From contig CM040423.1 of NCBI GenBank assembly GCA_022702705.1, positions 124,072,852-124,136,851 of the forward strand: a DNA stretch of 64,000 nucleotides, read 5' to 3'. Shown in pieces: positions 59,501-64,000 of the stretch (position 1 is its first letter; each line of letters begins with the position of its first letter). The translations under genes and the position numbers were made by a program. Under the pieces are notes generated by a model. It saw nothing but the letters and a program-made list of their open reading frames with translations, did not search any database and had not been told where the DNA came from. Origin of the DNA: Papilionanthe hookeriana x Papilionanthe teres (taxonomy: Eukaryota > Streptophyta > Magnoliopsida > Asparagales > Orchidaceae).

Positions 59501-62500
59501 AATATTGTCTGTAGTATTTTAATTCTCCATGCATTAGCATATTTCACCATGGCTTGCCATTTTAGCATGATGTAGCCTCTATCATGGGGGATCTTCTCTG
59601 ATTTTTCCAAAGTCAAAGGAGACCTCTATGAAGAGTTCTATATTTTCTAATTTTCGGCATCTGTTTTTCATAAATTAATTCTTATAATTAGCGTGGTGAT
59701 TATAAAAATTCAGAAAAATCATGGTAGGTTCCTTAAGACCATAGGACCCTAGGATAAAATTTTCATGGGTTAAATCATCAAGAAATAACCTAATTATCAA
59801 CTTGGCTTAAAACTGAATTTAAATTAATTTGAGTTCATTAAATATGAAAATTACTGAAAAATAATTATTTGTTATATTTTAAAGATTAGATAACTCCCCA
59901 TAAAAGTTTCATGGCATTTGGAATTCATTTGGTTGCCTAAATGAATTTTCTAAGTGAAATGGTAATTTGAACTTTAAACTAATTTTAATAATTAAAATAA
60001 AAATAAAAAAATTGTAAAATTAGTCTTGGAAGTTCTTTGTGATCAGAAGATTCTTTTGAAAATAAAATCAGGATTTTCACAAAATTTTCATTTTTAATTA
60101 TATTTTCAATATTTAAATAATTAAACAATAATAAAAATTAAAAAAATATTAAAAATCACTAAATTGTGACATTTGGTCTCATAATCATTTAGGAACCACC
60201 CCCATAATTTTCCTAAGCTTCAAAATTAAAATATCAATTTTTAAAGGCTTAAATTAATTTTAAAAGAGTAAAAAAATTAATTTTCTTAATTTTCCACTAA
60301 AATAATTCTAATAATAAAAATAAAAATTACAAAAATATAATGTTTATTTCTCTGGGTTCCCTGACCTCAGAGGGACTTAAAAACATATAAAATTGAATTT
60401 TCAAGCTTTAAAATATTTTATAATTAATTAAAACTCCAAAACTTAAAATAATTCTAGTAATTAAACTAAAACTTAAAAAATCATGAAATTTGGTCCAAGC
60501 GGTCCTCTGGTCTAGGTCTACCTTCAATAAAAATTTCAAATTCATAAGTTTTATTTTGCATAAGTTATTGAATTTTCATTGAAAACCCTTATTTTTACAT
60601 TAAAATAAATATATAAATAATTAAAATTTGAAAAATCACATTTTCTCCTCCAATGTTTTAATTAACCCATAAGTGGGGTCACATAAAAGTTTTAAAGTCA
60701 TTTGAGCTAAATTTGATGAATTATGAAATGATAAAGGCCTTTAAGGGCAAAATTGTAATTTTGGAAAAATTTAATCTTAATCAATATTTAGGCTTAATTA
60801 AAATGGGAAAAGGGCAATAAATGACCTTAATCATTATGATTGGATGATTAAAACATCAAGGGACAAATTGTAGAAACTCATTCCAATTTTATCACATCAA
60901 AATTAATTATTTAAATTTCCTTAATTATCATAATTTGGAAGAAAATCAAATGAAAAGAGAGCCTTAAAGTTAGGGGTTGATTTTGGGAGTTAATATTCCA
61001 CTAATTTAATACCCCTTCATTTGGTGTTTAAATGTTAATTCAATATTCTGATAAGAATCATAATCAAGAAATTCATGAAATTCATGAAATTTCCTTTTCT
61101 AAAGACGTACAAGTACCTACTAAAATCTTATGGGCTTGGTAATGAGCTAGGCTTAATTAAAGGAATTAACTGGTAAGAATTAGAAAAGGAAACATAATTG
61201 ATTCTAAACTACCTTTTGAAACATTGCAAGCCCATCAAAATTTGGTAAATCTCTCCATAAGTTAAATTTTGCCTCTAAAGGCCCACTCACATAATTCTTA
61301 AGTAAAGCACCAAATGATAATTACCCCTCCTTTCGAGATGACTAAATCATTAGCTCACTGAGCATAAGGGTATGAAACTGATAAATCATTTAATAACTAT
61401 AATAAGTCTAAAAGGACCTCAAGGAAGTTCAAAAATTTTGTGAAATATGCAGGTTTCTTCTGGACCGTTTCACAAATCTTCTGGACACATTGTAGGACTA
61501 TTGCACCTATTATATTTATTAAATGAAAAATATCTCTCAAGATGAATAGAATTCACCGGGTTATGAACTAGGACTTTGTAAGTTTATGAAGAACCTATCC
61601 ATAGGGCTTTACTTCCCTACAAAATATAAATGTTTATTGCAAGAACACTAAAGTTTTAGGTGGAGATGATGGGAAGACCTACCAAGTATGCTTTTATTTT
61701 AATGCTATTTACTTACTTGCAATCTATTGCACTTTTTTTTTCTTGCAAACTTGAATGTTAAAAAATAATGCCACCCTGCATGAAAACTGAAACATTTAAG
61801 ATAGCCACAAAACTGAGACCAAGATCAAAATTAAAAGTCAAAATAAGATAAAATCCACCGCCACAATATTCAAAATATAAAACAACTTAAAATTTAATCA
61901 CAAACAAAACAAAAACCATAATTGCAACTAAATTAAAATGTCACGTTGGATGATTGGGAATCCCTTGGAGGAGGTAACCTAAAAGTTGCTAACGGGGTTT
62001 CCCACGGTCTAAATGAAAGTATGGAACTCATTAAGTTGAGTTTTGTAAATTCATTGGACTAAGTGAATTCGATGAAGATAGCGGTGTCGGGATGACGGAA
62101 CCGTGGGATCTTAGTCGGTGTTGTTATAATCAACTTTAATGTTCCTCTAATAAAAATATTAAGACACCTTAATTTAAATATTTCCAAAACATGACACTCC
62201 TCTTTTCTCTTCAATTGACACTTCTTTAAACTAAACCTTCTACGATGAAGAGCTTGGAGCATGCATAGTGGGCAGCACAGCCATCTTCAACAGCAAAATT
62301 TCTTAGAAATAAACAAACATGCCATAGGACTTCAAGGTAGCCTGCTTAGTGCAACATAAATCCTCATATTTTCTTTAGGCCCTTGTACAACCATGTTGTG
62401 CAACATATGCCCTAACCCACTTTAGGATTCTGAGATTGTCATCGGGTATGACATAAATCCTCATATCTTCCAGGCCATTCACATGATTGGTATCAAGTGA

Positions 62501-63163
62501 ATATAAGTCATAAATAATAAAATTGATACGATAAAACACCAAATAAATATCCAAAATCAAAGCCAAACCATAGGATAGTTTGGGAAGACATCAAGATTTT
62601 CATTGAATCTGTGTCCTTCCCCTGGCCTTCTCTCCTTTGGATTCTGATAAAAATGAAATGTTCCAAAACTTGAGCCATCCACCTATTGAATTTCTGAATA
62701 TCATATTTTCTTTGAAAAACTTACCTTTGGAAGTCATGAATATAAATATTACCTGATCTATATCAATAGTTTTCTTAGGTGACTTCGGTTGTAATTAACT
62801 ATAGGGGCTCGCCCTTATAAAAAACTTAAAGACCCCAGATTAATATAAAACCTATTTAATTACTTCATATTATATAGAGGAAATTGTCGATAAAAAAATA
62901 GTTCGCAGACCAAACAGATGACATAAATTATGTTAGTTTATTTCATCAAGCATCACCTCAAACCATGTACTTATTCTTCGGGATAAATACATGTCTTGTG
63001 GTGAAATGATTGATTATTTAAACTATTATTTATATGAGATTGGTTTTATTTTGTATTCTTCAAAATCAAAATATTACTTTCAAAATCTATATATATATTA
63101 AATTAAATCAAGTTTCTATTTTATAAAACTCTATTCTAAAACCCTTTTCAAAACAAAATACCA
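56556..63163 (+). mobile_element. Family-D LTR, apparently solo (about 6.6 kb)
   Basis: It starts TGTTGACCTCACTTTTGG, with the terminal hairpin. It has the same layout as LTRs A-C but is strongly diverged: a C-rich first part, a GC-rich block at about 59150-59320 (ending GGTTAAGTAG instead of the TATA-like motif), an AT-rich middle, and a 3' part with CTATAGGGGCTCGCCCTTATA near 62800. No internal region adjoins it on either side; instead element E sequence resumes. The end at about 63163 is uncertain by some bases, and no perfect target duplication was confirmed. ORFs within are unsupported. Confidence 0.75.
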
Positions 63164-64000
63164 ACCAACTCCTTCAAAGAAGATTTAACGGAAGACAAAC
63201 CTTTTTCAGATTCTTTCAAATACTCATTCGGGATTACTATATTTCCTTCTTTAAAGTTACGATCTAACCAGTCTTTGAAGACAAAGCATTCATCAATTTT
63301 GTGACAGAGCCTCTTATGATAAGGACAATAATTGGGATTGTCTTTCATAACAACCTCTCCCGGCCTTTTAGCCTCAGGCAGCTTGAACTCAGGCATTTTT
63401 AGCAGGCCACAGAATATTATACTGACGGCTTCCATTTTAAATGGATATTCCTTATTCATTCTTTCAATCATTGTCCTCTTGTTTGTCTGTACTGGAACTG
63501 GTTGTTAGAATTGCAATTGAGAAATTGTGATTTGTGCAGTTAGTTCTATCGCTATTTCTTTTGTTCGGGATGGACTTGCATCACTTCTTTACCCTTTTCT
63601 GCAACATTTCTTGGTTTCTTCTCAAATTTTTTGAAACACTTTGTATTTTGTCTTTTCCGCTACACTCATCTGCTTGGCTTCTTCCTGAATATTGGCAGCT
63701 TTACTGAGTAGTTTTTTAAATGCCTTTATCGTGAATCCTTTTAGCATGAATGCTATAGGACCATGGATATTTTTAAGTAGGATCTTGACAACATATTTTT
63801 CTTAGAGTTGTGGTTCACATTTCATGCTAAGATTTCATCAGTGCAAAATGTAATCCATCACTCTCCTGGCTTTTTGTTTTTTGACTACCAGGTCACCAAT
63901 TATAGTATTATGTTATGCTCTAACGAAACATTGAATGAAGAGGCTTTCAAGTCTACAAAATTTTTAATGGTCTCTTTAGGAAGTTCAACATACCAGTCAA
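63164..64000 (-). pseudogene. gag: Tat-lineage gag of minus-strand element E (partial)
   Basis: The ORF 63471-63148 reads MNKEYPFKMEAVSIIF, LPEAKRPGEVVMKDNPNY, then the knuckle C-PYHKRLCHKIDE-C at 63286-63327 and FKEGNIVIPNEYLKESEKG. These match 27300-27560 of element B. Upstream (63472-64000) the capsid part is present but frameshifted, with segments like those at 26780-27160. The window ends inside gag. Confidence 0.82.

Noticed and set aside
56556..63163. A confirmed target-site duplication for the family-D LTR
   Set aside because: AACCT precedes the LTR, but the right end (near CCAACCAACTCC) gives only an imperfect match, and the exact end is uncertain.

Overview
The window looks like plant nuclear heterochromatin made almost entirely of nested retrotransposons. 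Both Ty3/gypsy lineages recognised (Tat/Ogre-like and Athila-like) and the plant L1-type LINEs with an RNase H domain point to a plant, most likely an angiosperm. I see no convincing single-copy host gene and no tRNA or rRNA gene. The species cannot be named from this sequence.

The main object is a complete giant LTR retrotransposon, element B, at 17276-44753 (about 27.5 kb). Its LTRs are 7073 and 7072 bp, it is flanked by a perfect 5-bp target duplication (ATAGC), and it has a tRNA-Arg-type primer-binding site. Its internal region holds an ORF1-like segment, gag with a zinc knuckle, a DPGAS protease, a reverse transcriptase with YVDD, a first RNase H, a second (archaeal-type) RNase H, and an integrase with DD35E spacing and a GPF motif. 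Downstream of the integrase is a captured plant ALKBH9/ALKBH10-type AlkB dioxygenase, the family that includes RNA m6A demethylases. A strong splice-acceptor-like sequence sits 4 bases before its ATG. After it comes an 85-bp tandem array, then the 3' LTR. A second family member, element A, occupies 1-11502 as its 3' part. It carries the same AlkB ORF and acceptor but an unrelated tandem array at the same position.

Layout: 1-11502 element A (integrase tail, AlkB ORF, array, 3' LTR); 11503-11824 unassigned; 11825-13151 minus-strand LTR fragment of a diverged family (D); 13152-16124 minus-strand Athila-like element (RT start, protease, gag, tRNA-Asp-type PBS); 16124-16150 and 49217-50924 its split LTR; 16211-17275 and 44754-46856 a minus-strand LINE split by element B; 46857-49186 a second LINE joined head to head with the first; 50925-53215 decayed Tat pol; 53390-55706 minus-strand LTR fragment like that of elements A and B; 55707-56555 and 63164-64000 minus-strand Tat gag/protease element, split by a family-D LTR at 56556 to about 63163.

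Many apparent frameshifts in elements A and B fall at CAG or CTG trinucleotides, which appear as CGA, CGAG, CG, CAAG or TCG in one copy and intact in its partner. The pattern fits systematic base-calling error at CHG-methylated cytosines better than mutation, so the elements may be more intact than they look.
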